Shown here: piece by piece, positions 51,572-59,553 of the stretch
Layout: the number at the start of each line of letters is the position of its first letter
Position numbering within the stretch: the first letter of the stretch is position 1
Assembly: GCA_003225295.1 (NCBI GenBank)
Contig: QHYZ01000052.1
Span: forward strand, 1-64,000
Reading direction: 5' to 3'
Length of the DNA: 64,000 nt
Origin: Acidobacteriota bacterium
GTDB lineage: Bacteria; Acidobacteriota; Terriglobia; Acidiferrales; UBA7541
Program-made: the position numbers and the translations under genes
Notes under the pieces: model-generated
Seen by the model: the letters and a program-made list of their open reading frames with translations, nothing else
What the model was told of the DNA's origin: nothing
Databases searched by the model: none

Positions 51572-52200
51572 CGTGTCTCTGCGGCGCTGTCCCGCGGAGG
51601 CTCAAGCATCAGGCGGAGATTCTTCTTGGCCTGAAAAAGTGTGTTCTTCGAGGCCGTCTCGGTCATTTCGAGCATCCCGGCGATTTCCGCATGGCGGAAT
51701 CCTTCGACCTCGTACAGGAGAAAAACATCACGCTGGTGTTGGGTGAGCTTGGCCAGAGCGCGCTCCAGCGCCATGCGGAGAGAGGGATGCGCTCCCGGTG
51801 CCCGGGGCTCAGGCCGCGGGGTCTCCTGGGAATCGTCGTTGGCGACTTCCTTTTTGCGCAGCCGGCTGCGCCGCGCGTCGTAACAGGTGTTGATCAGGAT
51901 GCGGTAGGTCCAAGTGACGAAACTGGATTGGCCGCGAAAGCTGGCGATGCTGCGCTGCACTTTCAAGAAGGTCTCCTGCACGGCGTCTTCGGCGTCGCTG
52001 GGGTTGCCGAGGACATTGCGCGCCAGGTTCTTCATGCGCGCGCCATGCAAGGTGTAGAGACGGTCGTAGGCGCGCAGATCGCCGGATCGACACGCCGCGG
52101 CCAGTGCGGCATCCTCGCTGCTGGCCTCCCCGAGGGCCGGACGGGGGCCGCCAGCAAAGTGCTCGGAAGGTTCCACTCGCGTCCCCCGTTCGCGCGGCAT
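51568..52200 (-). CDS. ECF-type RNA polymerase sigma factor
   Basis: 210 residues from the ATG at 52200 (the frame is open to 52248). Region 2: AYDRLYTLHGARMKNLARNVLGNPSDAEDAVQETFLKVQRSIASFRGQSSFVTWTYRILINTCYDARRSR, with the DAVQETF core-binding segment; region 4: RALAKLTQHQRDVFLLYEVEGFRHAEIAGMLEMTETASKNTLFQAKKNLRLML helix-turn-helix. An intervening acidic/proline-rich linker (DDSQETPRPEPRAPGAHPS) separates them. It directs transcription of an envelope-stress-like regulon, with the zf-HC2 anti-sigma and DUF4097 protein downstream. Confidence 0.94.
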   Translation of the reverse strand: MPRERGTRVEPSEHFAGGPRPALGEASSEDAALAAACRSGDLRAYDRLYTLHGARMKNLARNVLGNPSDAEDAVQETFLKVQRSIASFRGQSSFVTWTYRILINTCYDARRSRLRKKEVANDDSQETPRPEPRAPGAHPSLRMALERALAKLTQHQRDVFLLYEVEGFRHAEIAGMLEMTETASKNTLFQAKKNLRLMLEPPRDSAAETR

Positions 52201-52474
52201 GGAAGAGATTCTAGCCTTCCAAGGCAGCGCCAGTCCCATAGTTCCCATTCCTGGCTCCTGGGGTATAGACGACCGCGCCGGATGAAATGTCAGGGGTGGG
52301 CTAGGGATGCCGGCGGCAACCGCAACCTGCTTATTGTGAGTAGCTTAAGAACTCCCCCGGGCCGGACCGGTCGGGTGTGTGGCGTGGAGAGGCTGCGGCC
52401 AGCGGTCAAAAGCTGCCTGACACTCGGGCATCCCCTGGTTCACGACGGTTCACCACGGGAGGATGTCCATCCCG

Positions 52475-53233
52475 CTAACCCGCGATGGCATCCGGTAGCG
52501 CACCACGGGTGCGTTCGCGTCGGCTGAATTCCTTCACCGCCGCATCCAGATCGGCGGCCGTAAAGTCCGGCCAGCGTTTTTGCAGAAACACGAATTCCGC
52601 GAAGGCGCATTCCCACAAGAGAAAATCGGAGAGCCGCTGTTCGCCGCCGGTACGAATCAACAAATCGACCTCCGTGGAGCCCCCGCGGTGGACTTCGGCA
52701 AGCACGGTGCTAAAAGACTGGGGCGAAAGCTCGGTGACTTTGTAAAAGCGGCAGGCCGCGTGATAGATGGCTTCGCGGGCGGAATAATCCACCGCCAGCC
52801 GAAGGTGCAGCCGCGGGCCCTTTGCCGTGGCGGCTTCGGAATCCGCGATGGCCTGGCGCAGCGCGGCGGGCAAGCGATCGCGGCGCCCGATGATGCTGAG
52901 CCGCACACCTTCGTCGATGCAGTGGTGCGTTTCTGTAAGAAGGTACTCCTGCAGCAGACGCAAGATGGCCTGGACTTCGGCAGCGGGACGCTGCCAATTC
53001 GCGGAGGAAAGCGCGAAAAGCGTCAGTGTATGAATGCCCATGCGGGGCGCAGCCTCGATCACGCGGCGGGCAGACTCCGCTCCCGCGCGATGACCTGCGG
53101 AGCGCGGCAAACCTCGCGAAGTGGCCCATCGGCCATTGCCGTCCGAGATGATGGCGACGTGCAGCCGCGGGGCCTGGGCGATGGCCGGCGGCAGCGTGGG
53201 AAGTTGGCGTACCGTCAGATGAGGCATAAGCAT
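52475..53233 (-). CDS. uppS: Isoprenyl transferase (undecaprenyl diphosphate synthase type)
   Basis: 252 residues from the ATG at 53233 (53227 is also plausible; AAGGA precedes). The cis-prenyltransferase signature is intact: LHVAIISDGNGRWATSRGLPRSAGHRAGAESARRVIEAAPRMGIHTLTLFALSSANWQRP at the N-terminus (the Asp of DGNGRWA binds Mg-diphosphate) and DLLIRTGGEQRLSDFLLWECAFAEFVFLQKRWPDFTAADLDAAVKEFSRRERTRG at the C-terminus. It makes C55 undecaprenyl diphosphate for peptidoglycan lipid carriers. No cdsA/dxr neighbour as in most bacteria; a second family member elsewhere cannot be excluded. Confidence 0.92.
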   Translation of the reverse strand: MLMPHLTVRQLPTLPPAIAQAPRLHVAIISDGNGRWATSRGLPRSAGHRAGAESARRVIEAAPRMGIHTLTLFALSSANWQRPAAEVQAILRLLQEYLLTETHHCIDEGVRLSIIGRRDRLPAALRQAIADSEAATAKGPRLHLRLAVDYSAREAIYHAACRFYKVTELSPQSFSTVLAEVHRGGSTEVDLLIRTGGEQRLSDFLLWECAFAEFVFLQKRWPDFTAADLDAAVKEFSRRERTRGALPDAIAG

Positions 53234-53307
53234 GTTCCTTCTCCGCCGCGGGGAAGCTCTGTAAACTACTCTGCGACACAAAGTGAAAACCTAAATTTTT
53301 TTGCCGC

Positions 53308-53700
53308 TCAGCCTTCGCGCGTCGCGCGGATTAGCGCTTCCATGTGATTCAGGTAGCGCTCCAGCGCCCGCCGCCCCGCCGGTGTCAGGCGATATTCCGT
53401 TTTCGGCAAGCGCCCGTCGAAAGACTTGGTGCACACAATGTAAGCGGCTTCTTCCAGTTTGCGGGCGTGAACGCTCAGGTTGCCGTCGGTGGTTTTCAGC
53501 AGCGCTTTCAGCTCGTTGAAAGTCAGCGAGCGGTTGACCGCCAGCGCGCTGACGATACCCAGGCGAATGCGTTCGTGAATCAGCCGGTCCAGATCGGCCG
53601 GCACGGTCTCCCGCGCCGGATTGCGGATGGCTTCCAGGGACGCGCCGCGCTCGCGAGACCGCTGCAGACGTTCTTGATGCGCTGTAGACGACTTAGCCAT
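53308..53700 (-). CDS. Winged-helix transcriptional regulator (HTH_34 / ArsR-like)
   Basis: 130 residues from the ATG at 53700; the longer frame to 53916 reads across the membrane protein gene and is rejected. DLDRLIHERIRLGIVSALAVNRSLTFNELKALLKTTDGNLSVHARKLEEAAYIVCTKSFDGRLPKTEYRLTPAGRRALERYLNHMEALI is the winged-helix domain of PF13601-type regulators, with TDGNLSVHARKLEEAAYI as the recognition helix. It follows a membrane-protein gene by 11 nt; the operon promoter carries a palindrome (54363-54379) that could be its operator. Confidence 0.9.
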   Translation of the reverse strand: MAKSSTAHQERLQRSRERGASLEAIRNPARETVPADLDRLIHERIRLGIVSALAVNRSLTFNELKALLKTTDGNLSVHARKLEEAAYIVCTKSFDGRLPKTEYRLTPAGRRALERYLNHMEALIRATREG

Positions 53701-53711
53701 GCGCTTCGCTG

Positions 53712-54326
53712 CTAGCCTCCAAAGTGCCGGGCGATCCACCAGCCGAAGCCGATCTGCACCACCCCAAAGCCTGCAGCCATGAACGCATCTCCCCACACGG
53801 GGGGGGCCAAGAGTGCCGCGGCGCCCAGCAACATCAGGCACAGGCCCATCACCGGCACCACGCGAACGGAAAACGCCCCTCCGGTCACGATGGCGGTGCC
53901 ATACAACAAGAGCCAAACACCCGGCAGGGCGGCCAGGAAGTGGGCGTGATAAAGGGCGAACGTCAAGAGCCCGCCAGCGACAATGGGCGGTGCAAAACTA
54001 AGAACGAATTTGCGGCCAGGCCCGGAGAAAAGCCGGGAGTTGGCACGGTGCGCTTTGGTGGCCGCCGCGGGCGCGGCAATGGCCACGGCGACGAAGGCTT
54101 CGATCAGCCACACCGCCAGCCAAGCGCGAGGCGTGGTCTGCCGGGAGGCCGCCCATGCGGCCATCAGCGCGGTGACCCCCATGGCCACGCCGCCCCAACC
54201 GGGCACAGCGGTAAATTCGGCAGCGCGCTCCATGGTTTCGCGGATGTAGCGGAGATGATCGGCGGCGCGAGCGTCGATGGGGATGGGCGCGCGTGGCGGA
54301 GAGTGCAAAGGACCGGCGGTGGCCAT
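53712..54326 (-). CDS. Multi-TM membrane protein partnered with HTH regulator
   Basis: 204 residues. The cytoplasmic N-terminus (HSPPRAPIPIDARAADHLRYIRETMERAAEFTAVPGWGGVAMGVTALMAAWAA) is a conserved feature; six or so TM segments follow (TPRAWLAVWLIEAFVAVAIAAPAAA, FVLSFAPPIVAGGLLTFALYHAHFL, LPGVWLLLYGTAIVTGGAFSVRVV, VMGLCLMLLGAAALLAPPVWGDAFMAAGFGVVQIGFGWWIARHF). I do not recognise a functional family. It is the first gene of a two-gene operon with a small winged-helix regulator. A good sigma-70 promoter lies at 54333-54360, ending 7 bp before the ATG. Confidence 0.8.
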   Translation of the reverse strand: MATAGPLHSPPRAPIPIDARAADHLRYIRETMERAAEFTAVPGWGGVAMGVTALMAAWAASRQTTPRAWLAVWLIEAFVAVAIAAPAAATKAHRANSRLFSGPGRKFVLSFAPPIVAGGLLTFALYHAHFLAALPGVWLLLYGTAIVTGGAFSVRVVPVMGLCLMLLGAAALLAPPVWGDAFMAAGFGVVQIGFGWWIARHFGG

Positions 54327-54332
54327 GGAAGA

Positions 54333-54360
54333 AGTCTAGCACAGCGATTGCCGCTGTCAA
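54333..54360 (-). promoter_or_regulatory. Promoter of membrane protein-HTH operon
   Basis: Minus-strand TTGACA (54355-54360) and TAGACT (54333-54338) with 16-bp spacing. The spacer holds CAGCG-ATTGC-CGCTG, a 5-bp inverted repeat. Confidence 0.65.
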
Positions 54361-54362
54361 GT

Positions 54363-54379
54363 ACTTTGCCATGCAAAGT
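54363..54379. promoter_or_regulatory. Palindromic candidate operator ACTTTGC-CAT-GCAAAGT
   Basis: Perfect 7-bp inverted repeat with a 3-bp centre, two bases upstream of the -35 box of the membrane protein-HTH operon. The position suits an autoregulatory site of the winged-helix protein encoded in the operon. Confidence 0.55.
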
Positions 54380-54393
54380 GAAGGCCTCACCAA

Positions 54394-55134
54394 TCAGCCT
54401 TTCCGCGGGTAACGTCCTACCAGCGAATTCCACCGGATCGTGAATATGTCGATGAACATCTGGATGCTGTCGTGCAGCATGCTTACTTTCGTGGCCGGTG
54501 AATGCCCCCAGCGCACGGGAATTTCAACCGCGCGCAAGCCATGGCGCCGCGCCAGATACAGCAACTCCGGATCGAACCCGAAACGCTCAATGGTCTGCTG
54601 TTCGAAGATGATGCCGCAGCGCTCGCGCCGGAAGGCCTTGAAACCACACTGGGTATCGACGAATGGCAGCCACAAAATGCTGCGCACAATCTTGTTGAAA
54701 ATGATTCCGGCGAATTCGCGGAAAGGAGACTCGTGCACGGTGATCAGGCTGCGGTCCATGGCCCGAGAGCCAATGGCCACGTCATTGGTCTCCAGACCAT
54801 CAATGAGCTTGCCGGCTTCCTCAATCGGCGCGGAAAGGTCCGCGTCCGTGAAAAGCGCGATGCGGCCGCGCGCTTCCTCGATGCCGTGGCGCACGCTGTA
54901 GCCTTTACCTCGGTTGACACCGTTGGAAATCACGCGCAGCGTCAGAATCTTGCTGCGATAGGATTCCGCCACCGCCGCCGTGCCATCCTCTGAGCCGTCG
55001 TCCACCACCAGGACTTCCGCCTCGTGCGCATAGGTCGAAAGGTATGCCGCAATCCGCTCCAGAGTGGACGGGAGGCGCAATTCCTCATTGTACGAGGGAA
55101 TGATTATGGACAGATGGGGGACCGCAGAGCCCAT
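54394..55134 (-). CDS. Glycosyltransferase family 2, dolichyl-phosphate glucosyltransferase-like (DPG/Alg5 type)
   Basis: 246 residues. SIIIPSYNEELRLPSTLERI, VLVVDDGSEDGTAAVAESY, RGKGYSVRHGIEEARGRIALFTDADLSAPIEEAGKLI (the DAD metal-binding motif, TDADLS) and DTQCGFKAFRRERC are the GT2 pattern of polyprenyl-phosphate mannosyl/glucosyltransferases. The C-terminal RWGHSPATKVSMLHDSIQMFIDIFTIRWN fits the Alg5/Dpm-like group. It transfers a hexose from a nucleotide sugar to a polyprenyl phosphate on the cytoplasmic face of the membrane. It is separated by 2 nt from the pcm gene upstream; the operon also has a kynureninase-like gene. Confidence 0.9.
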   Translation of the reverse strand: MGSAVPHLSIIIPSYNEELRLPSTLERIAAYLSTYAHEAEVLVVDDGSEDGTAAVAESYRSKILTLRVISNGVNRGKGYSVRHGIEEARGRIALFTDADLSAPIEEAGKLIDGLETNDVAIGSRAMDRSLITVHESPFREFAGIIFNKIVRSILWLPFVDTQCGFKAFRRERCGIIFEQQTIERFGFDPELLYLARRHGLRAVEIPVRWGHSPATKVSMLHDSIQMFIDIFTIRWNSLVGRYPRKG

Positions 55135-55136
55135 CG

Positions 55137-55796
55137 TTAGGAAGGTTCCTGCCAGCCATGGTAGCCGACCAGGGGCACAAATCGGCAGCCTTCCAGCATC
55201 TTGGTGGGGAAGGCATCACCACGCTTTTCGATGAGCCGCAATTCCTGATGTTCCGCATCCCCCACCGGGAGAATCAGGCGGCCGCCTTCGGCCAGCTGAG
55301 CCAGGAGCGGCTGCGGAACCCGAGGAGCGGCCGCGGCAACCAGGATGGCGTCGAAAGGAGCGAGTTCCGGCAGACCGAGTGTGCCGTCGCCGCAGTGAAC
55401 ATGCGCGTTGGGGGAGCCCAGCCGAGCAAGCGTGGCGGAAGCACTGGCCGCAAGCTCTGGCCGCCGCTCGATGGTGAAAACTTCCTTGACCAAACGTGAG
55501 AGCACGGCAGCCTGATAGCCACAACCCGTGCCAATTTCCAGAACCCGGTCGCCGGGTTGCAGGTGCAACGCGGCGGTCATGGCGGCGACCATATAAGGCT
55601 GCGAAATGGTTTGGCCGCCGCCGATGGGCAAGGGAAGGTCATCATAGGCGTGCGATCGCAGCTCCGGCGGTACGAATTCGTGCCGCGGCACAGCGGTCAT
55701 GGCTGCCAGCACGGCGGCATCACTGATGCCGCGCCGGCGCAACTGTTTTTCAATCATTTCCGCGCACTGGGGTGCGTAGTTTTTGTTCTCAAGCAT
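55137..55796 (-). CDS. pcm: Protein-L-isoaspartate O-methyltransferase
   Basis: 219 residues. SAM-binding motif I is VLEIGTGCGYQAAVLSRLVKEVFTIERRPELA (about residues 85-115); RHEFVPPELRSHAYDDLPLPIGGGQTISQPYMVAAMTAAL is the diagnostic N-terminal Pcm signature with the ISQPY substrate loop. Motifs AHVHCGDGTLGLPELAPFDAILVAAAAPRVPQPLLAQLAEGGRLILPVG complete it. It methylates L-isoaspartyl residues for repair of damaged proteins. The 5' end overlaps the kynureninase-like gene by 8 nt, and the GT2 gene follows at 2 nt. Confidence 0.95.
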   Translation of the reverse strand: MLENKNYAPQCAEMIEKQLRRRGISDAAVLAAMTAVPRHEFVPPELRSHAYDDLPLPIGGGQTISQPYMVAAMTAALHLQPGDRVLEIGTGCGYQAAVLSRLVKEVFTIERRPELAASASATLARLGSPNAHVHCGDGTLGLPELAPFDAILVAAAAPRVPQPLLAQLAEGGRLILPVGDAEHQELRLIEKRGDAFPTKMLEGCRFVPLVGYHGWQEPS

Positions 55797-56973
55797 GCGT
55801 TACCGCCGCGGCATGTTTTTCCCATGCGCCCGTTTTCAGGATCTCTTCCATTTGCGAGAGGGCCAAGTCGCATTCATCCTCTCGATTGTAGAAGTGTGGC
55901 GAGAGGCGCACGCCGGCTTTGGGACGGTAGTCGACGAGGATGTCCCGGGCCAGGAGTTCCCGGCAAACCTCGTGGGCATGCGGGCATTCGACCGAAACCG
56001 TCCCGGCGCGCTCGGCTGGGTTTTCCGGAGTGTTGACGTGCCAGCCGCGAGTTCGAGCGCTCTCCATCAAGCGCGCGGTCATGCGCATGGACTTCTCGCG
56101 GATAGCGGCGCTGCCAATTTTGTTGAGAATGTCCAGGCCGGGCTGGCAGGCGTAAAGCGCGGGAATCTGCGGAGTGCCGTTCAGATAGCGGAAGGAGTCG
56201 TCGCGCGCATCGATGCTGCCGGTTTCGAAAGCAAACGGGCGGCGGTGCGCGATCCATCCCGTGAGCGCGGGACGCAGTTTGGCCCGCAAATCTTCGCGCA
56301 CGTACAGGTAAGCGACACCCGGTCCGCCACACAGCCACTTGAGGACTCCGCCGACCGCAAAATCAACGCCTAGGCTGCGCACATCGAGAGGAATCGTTCC
56401 CGCAGCCTGAAAAAGATCCAGAATCACGTGCGCGCCGACACGGTGAGCGCGTTCCACAATGGCACGCGCGTCTACGATCGAGGAACTGCGAAAAAGAACC
56501 TGCGAAATGGGCACCAGCAGCGTAGTTTCATCGATGGCCGCGAGCAGCTTATCCAGATCAATGCACATGTGGTTGGGGGTCGGAAGGAGTTCGACGCGGG
56601 CCCCCAGCCGTCGTTGCTCGTGGTAGAAGTACTGAATCGAAGGAAACTCCAGCTCGACCATTACAACTTTGTTGCGCGGGCCGCGAAAGTCGAAGCAGGA
56701 GGAAATCACGGCCTGGGTGAGGGTCACATTCTGGTGGAGTGAAATCTCGCCGCGACCCGCCCCAATCAGCGGCGCAATCTGGTCGCCCACGCCGACGGCC
56801 ATCTCCCACCAGCCCTCCTCCCATACGCGAACTCCTCGTTCCGCCCAGGAATCCGCATAGGCGCGCACCGCGTGGTACACGCCACGAGGCATCGCGCCGA
56901 GAGAATTGCTGATCATGTAGGTGGTGTGGTCCAGGATCGGAAATTCTCCCCGCCACTTCAAAAGCGGATCCAT
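55789..56973 (-). CDS. Kynureninase-like PLP enzyme (aminotransferase class V fold)
   Basis: 394 residues from the ATG at 56973, chosen because a GGGGGAG sequence is about 6 nt upstream; the frame reaches 57030. Fold type I: ISNSLGAMPRGVYHAVRAYADSWAERGVRVWEEGWWEMAVGVGDQIAPLIGAGRGEISLHQNVTLTQAVIS, the cofactor aspartate in VILDLFQAAGTIPLDV and the Schiff-base lysine in GGVLKWLCGGPGVAYLYVRED. SDSQ-like residues typical of kynureninase are less clear than in KynU, so the substrate may be kynurenine or another amino acid. First gene of the pcm-GT2 operon. Kynurenine pathway genes are not adjacent. Confidence 0.83.
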   Translation of the reverse strand: MDPLLKWRGEFPILDHTTYMISNSLGAMPRGVYHAVRAYADSWAERGVRVWEEGWWEMAVGVGDQIAPLIGAGRGEISLHQNVTLTQAVISSCFDFRGPRNKVVMVELEFPSIQYFYHEQRRLGARVELLPTPNHMCIDLDKLLAAIDETTLLVPISQVLFRSSSIVDARAIVERAHRVGAHVILDLFQAAGTIPLDVRSLGVDFAVGGVLKWLCGGPGVAYLYVREDLRAKLRPALTGWIAHRRPFAFETGSIDARDDSFRYLNGTPQIPALYACQPGLDILNKIGSAAIREKSMRMTARLMESARTRGWHVNTPENPAERAGTVSVECPHAHEVCRELLARDILVDYRPKAGVRLSPHFYNREDECDLALSQMEEILKTGAWEKHAAAVTHA

Positions 56974-57214
56974 ATCGGCTCCCCCTTCGGTCACCCTTGC
57001 GGCCGCGAAACCAAGTTTACCTTTTATCATGCGGCCAGAGGTTGGCGGTGAGCAAACGATATGTCTTGAGCGCGTATGTCGAACCGGCGATGGTCGGCGC
57101 GGGGTAATTCCTGCACCTTTGTAGCGTCCGGCAAAGGAAAGAACGCCCGGGCCTGGACTCTAGAAAGAGCAGCTCGCTTACCTCGCCCTCGAGCGCGGCG
57201 CGCCACTGGGTCAA

Positions 57215-58687
57215 TCATTCTGGGCGGTGAAAACTCTTTGGCACTGTGGAAACGCCGGTGCTTACTCCTTGCGAATGGCACGCTGCACGGTTATTCCGAT
57301 TCGCGCGGGACCAAACCCCATAGCACAGCGTGATAAAGACCAGCCAAGGAAGCCCGGCCAGCAGCGTGACACGAAAGCCGGGGACCCACCAGGTGGAGAC
57401 GAGAACCCCGAGAAGAGCAACAAGGCCGGACAGCGAGCTCCACGGACCGGTCGGCGCGAAGCGCAATACCGGTTTTGCCGCGCGAGCGTTGGCCCGCCGG
57501 AACGCCAGATGGGTGATTAGAATCATGATCCAGATGAAGGGCCCGCCGAAGAACGCCACGCCGATCATGAACACGAAGGCCGTGGCCTCGAGGAAATGGG
57601 ATAACATTACCGCCACGACCATTCCGGCGCTGGAGGCCAGCACCGCGGATACCGGCATGCCAAGTTTGCTCAAGCGGCCGAGTGCCGTCGGCGCATAGCC
57701 GCCGCGAGCCAGAGAGAAGAGCAATCTTGATGTGAAATAGAGATTGCACATGGCGCTCGAAAGCGCCGCCGTCAGCACAACAAAATTCATCACATGTCCC
57801 GCGGCGGGAATGCCCACGATCTGGAAAACGTGGACGAAGGGACTCTCGCCAAGACCGATTTGATTCCATGGCACGATTCCCACCACCAGCGTCAGGCCCC
57901 CGAGATAGAACAGCACCAGGAAGAACAGAGTGCGGCGAAGCGCCTGCGGCACGGCGACTCGCGGTTCTGCCGCTTCGCCGGCCGTGGCGGCCACAACCTC
58001 GATCCCCAGAAAACTGAAGACCGCCATGGTGATTCCGAGCAGCACACCGGTCCAGCCCCTGGAAAAGAAACCGCGGTAGTTGACGGCCCCAATCGGAGGG
58101 AATCCGATGCCCAGCAGAAGCGCCGTTCCGAGCACCAGGAAAACCGCGATGGTCAATACCTTGATCATTGCCAACCAGTACTCGAATCGCCCGAAGTTCT
58201 GGATGCTGACGGTGTTCAAGTAAATTATCGCGGCGGAAAAGGCCGCCACCCACATCCACGAGGGAATGCCAGGAAACCAGAGTTTGCAGTAGATGGCTGC
58301 GGCCACTACTTCGCTACCAACAATCACCACCAGACACAGCCAGTAGGTGTAGCGGATAGCAAACCCCGCCCAGGGATGAAGATAAATCTCCGCGTGCAGG
58401 CCGAAGGAGCCCGCAGCGGGATGCTCGGCGGTCATTTCCGCGAGTGCCCACATCACCGTGAGCGCAATCATGGATCCGCCCAGAAAGCTGAGAATCACGG
58501 CGGGGCCCGCCAGCTTCACAGAAATGGCGCTGCCAAGAAACAAACCCGTTCCGATCGTGCTGCCTAGCCCGATCATGGCCACCTGTCGCGAGGAGAGGTT
58601 TTGATGGAGGCCCGCCTCGCGCTCAACAATTGCCGCGGGATCAGGAGCTCCCAGAGACGCGCTGGCGGGCATTTCCGTTTTGCGCAT
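57215..58687 (-). CDS. Amino acid permease (APC superfamily)
   Basis: 490 residues, about twelve TM segments. The first membrane helix region LSSRQVAMIGLGSTIGTGLFLGSAISVKLAGPAVILSFLGGSMIALTVMWALAEMTAEHPAAGSFGLHAEIYLHPWAGFAIRYTYWL contains the GSTIGTGLF substrate-binding motif of amino acid/proton symporters of the AAT family. Transmembrane helices continue with IYLNTVSIQNFGRFEYWLAMIKVLTIAVFLVLG and GVLLGITMAVFSFLGIEVVAATAGEAAEPRVAVPQALRRTLFFLVLFYLGGLTLVVGIVPW. Closest in type to GABA/amino acid permeases; substrate uncertain. Monocistronic, divergent from the DUF2059 gene. Confidence 0.93.
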   Translation of the reverse strand: MRKTEMPASASLGAPDPAAIVEREAGLHQNLSSRQVAMIGLGSTIGTGLFLGSAISVKLAGPAVILSFLGGSMIALTVMWALAEMTAEHPAAGSFGLHAEIYLHPWAGFAIRYTYWLCLVVIVGSEVVAAAIYCKLWFPGIPSWMWVAAFSAAIIYLNTVSIQNFGRFEYWLAMIKVLTIAVFLVLGTALLLGIGFPPIGAVNYRGFFSRGWTGVLLGITMAVFSFLGIEVVAATAGEAAEPRVAVPQALRRTLFFLVLFYLGGLTLVVGIVPWNQIGLGESPFVHVFQIVGIPAAGHVMNFVVLTAALSSAMCNLYFTSRLLFSLARGGYAPTALGRLSKLGMPVSAVLASSAGMVVAVMLSHFLEATAFVFMIGVAFFGGPFIWIMILITHLAFRRANARAAKPVLRFAPTGPWSSLSGLVALLGVLVSTWWVPGFRVTLLAGLPWLVFITLCYGVWSRANRNNRAACHSQGVSTGVSTVPKSFHRPE

Positions 58688-58851
58688 GGCCAGGCATCGT
58701 AACAGAAATTCATCACCTGTTCCCGGGCCTGAACGTTAGGCCAGTGAACGACGCGGCACGACTGTCCCGCGAAACCGTCGCGCCGCTCGACGGCTGTTCC
58801 TAAAATCGGAGTCGTGGCGCAAACACGAGCAAAGCCGCCACGGAGGCAGTC

Positions 58852-59523
58852 ATGAAGGCGGTCCTTGCACTGGTCATTATTTACGTTGGAACTTTTTTCC
58901 TGGTGATTCAGGGAGCATCGCAGAATCCCGTCGAAGCTGTCCCGCAAGGCACGACCCTGGGCAACGCAGCGGTTCGACAAGCAAATTCCTCCGTTGACCC
59001 GGCGAAAGAAGCGGACATTCGTTCGCTGATGGAGCTCGTCGGCGCGCGGGACCTCGTAGAAGACGGCGAGAACACGGCCATCGAACAGTCCCGGGAAAAA
59101 GTACTCGCTACCTTGCCCAACAACGACAAAGGCCAGGCGTTTGTAAATGCCTTCGCCGCCAGCTGCCAGAAGAAATTCGACGTCAACCAACTAACGGATC
59201 AAATCGTAGCGGTTTACGACAAGCACTTCACGGATGAGGAAATCAAAGGGTTGCTGCAGTTTTACGGCTCGCCCCTGGGACAGAAAGTCGCCGCCGAGAT
59301 GCCCAAGATCGGTCGTGAAACTCAGGCAGCGACCCGTGCAGCGAGCGCCAAAGCTGCCAAGGAAGCGCTGGCGGAAATGAAACAGCAGAATCCGCAGATG
59401 GGCCAGTGGGCACGGCTCGGGAATGGTCAAGGCCAGGGCCGCTGGCAGCAGCGCCGTGGACAACCGCGAGGAGCGGGACAACCACACCAGCAACAAACCG
59501 CGCGACAGCAAGATCCGCAATAG
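58852..59523 (+). CDS. DUF2059-domain secreted protein
   Basis: 223 residues with an N-terminal signal/anchor (AVLALVIIYVGTFFLVIQGASQ). Residues about 50-170 are DUF2059: KEADIRSLMELVGARDLVEDG, FVNAFAASCQKKFDVNQLTDQIVAVYDKHFTDEEIKGLLQFYGSPLGQKVAAEMPKIGRETQAA. The end (NGQGQGRWQQRRGQPRGAGQPHQQQTARQQDPQ) is Gln/Arg/Gly-rich and disordered. The domain occurs in secreted proteins of unknown function. Convergent with tamB (30-nt gap). Confidence 0.88.
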   Translation: MKAVLALVIIYVGTFFLVIQGASQNPVEAVPQGTTLGNAAVRQANSSVDPAKEADIRSLMELVGARDLVEDGENTAIEQSREKVLATLPNNDKGQAFVNAFAASCQKKFDVNQLTDQIVAVYDKHFTDEEIKGLLQFYGSPLGQKVAAEMPKIGRETQAATRAASAKAAKEALAEMKQQNPQMGQWARLGNGQGQGRWQQRRGQPRGAGQPHQQQTARQQDPQ

Positions 59524-59553
59524 CGCCAATCGCCATTCGCGAAACTCCGGCGG

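Noticed and set aside
57291-58259. 322-codon minus-strand frame
   Set aside because: Same strand but a different frame inside the amino acid permease gene; no membrane or domain logic.
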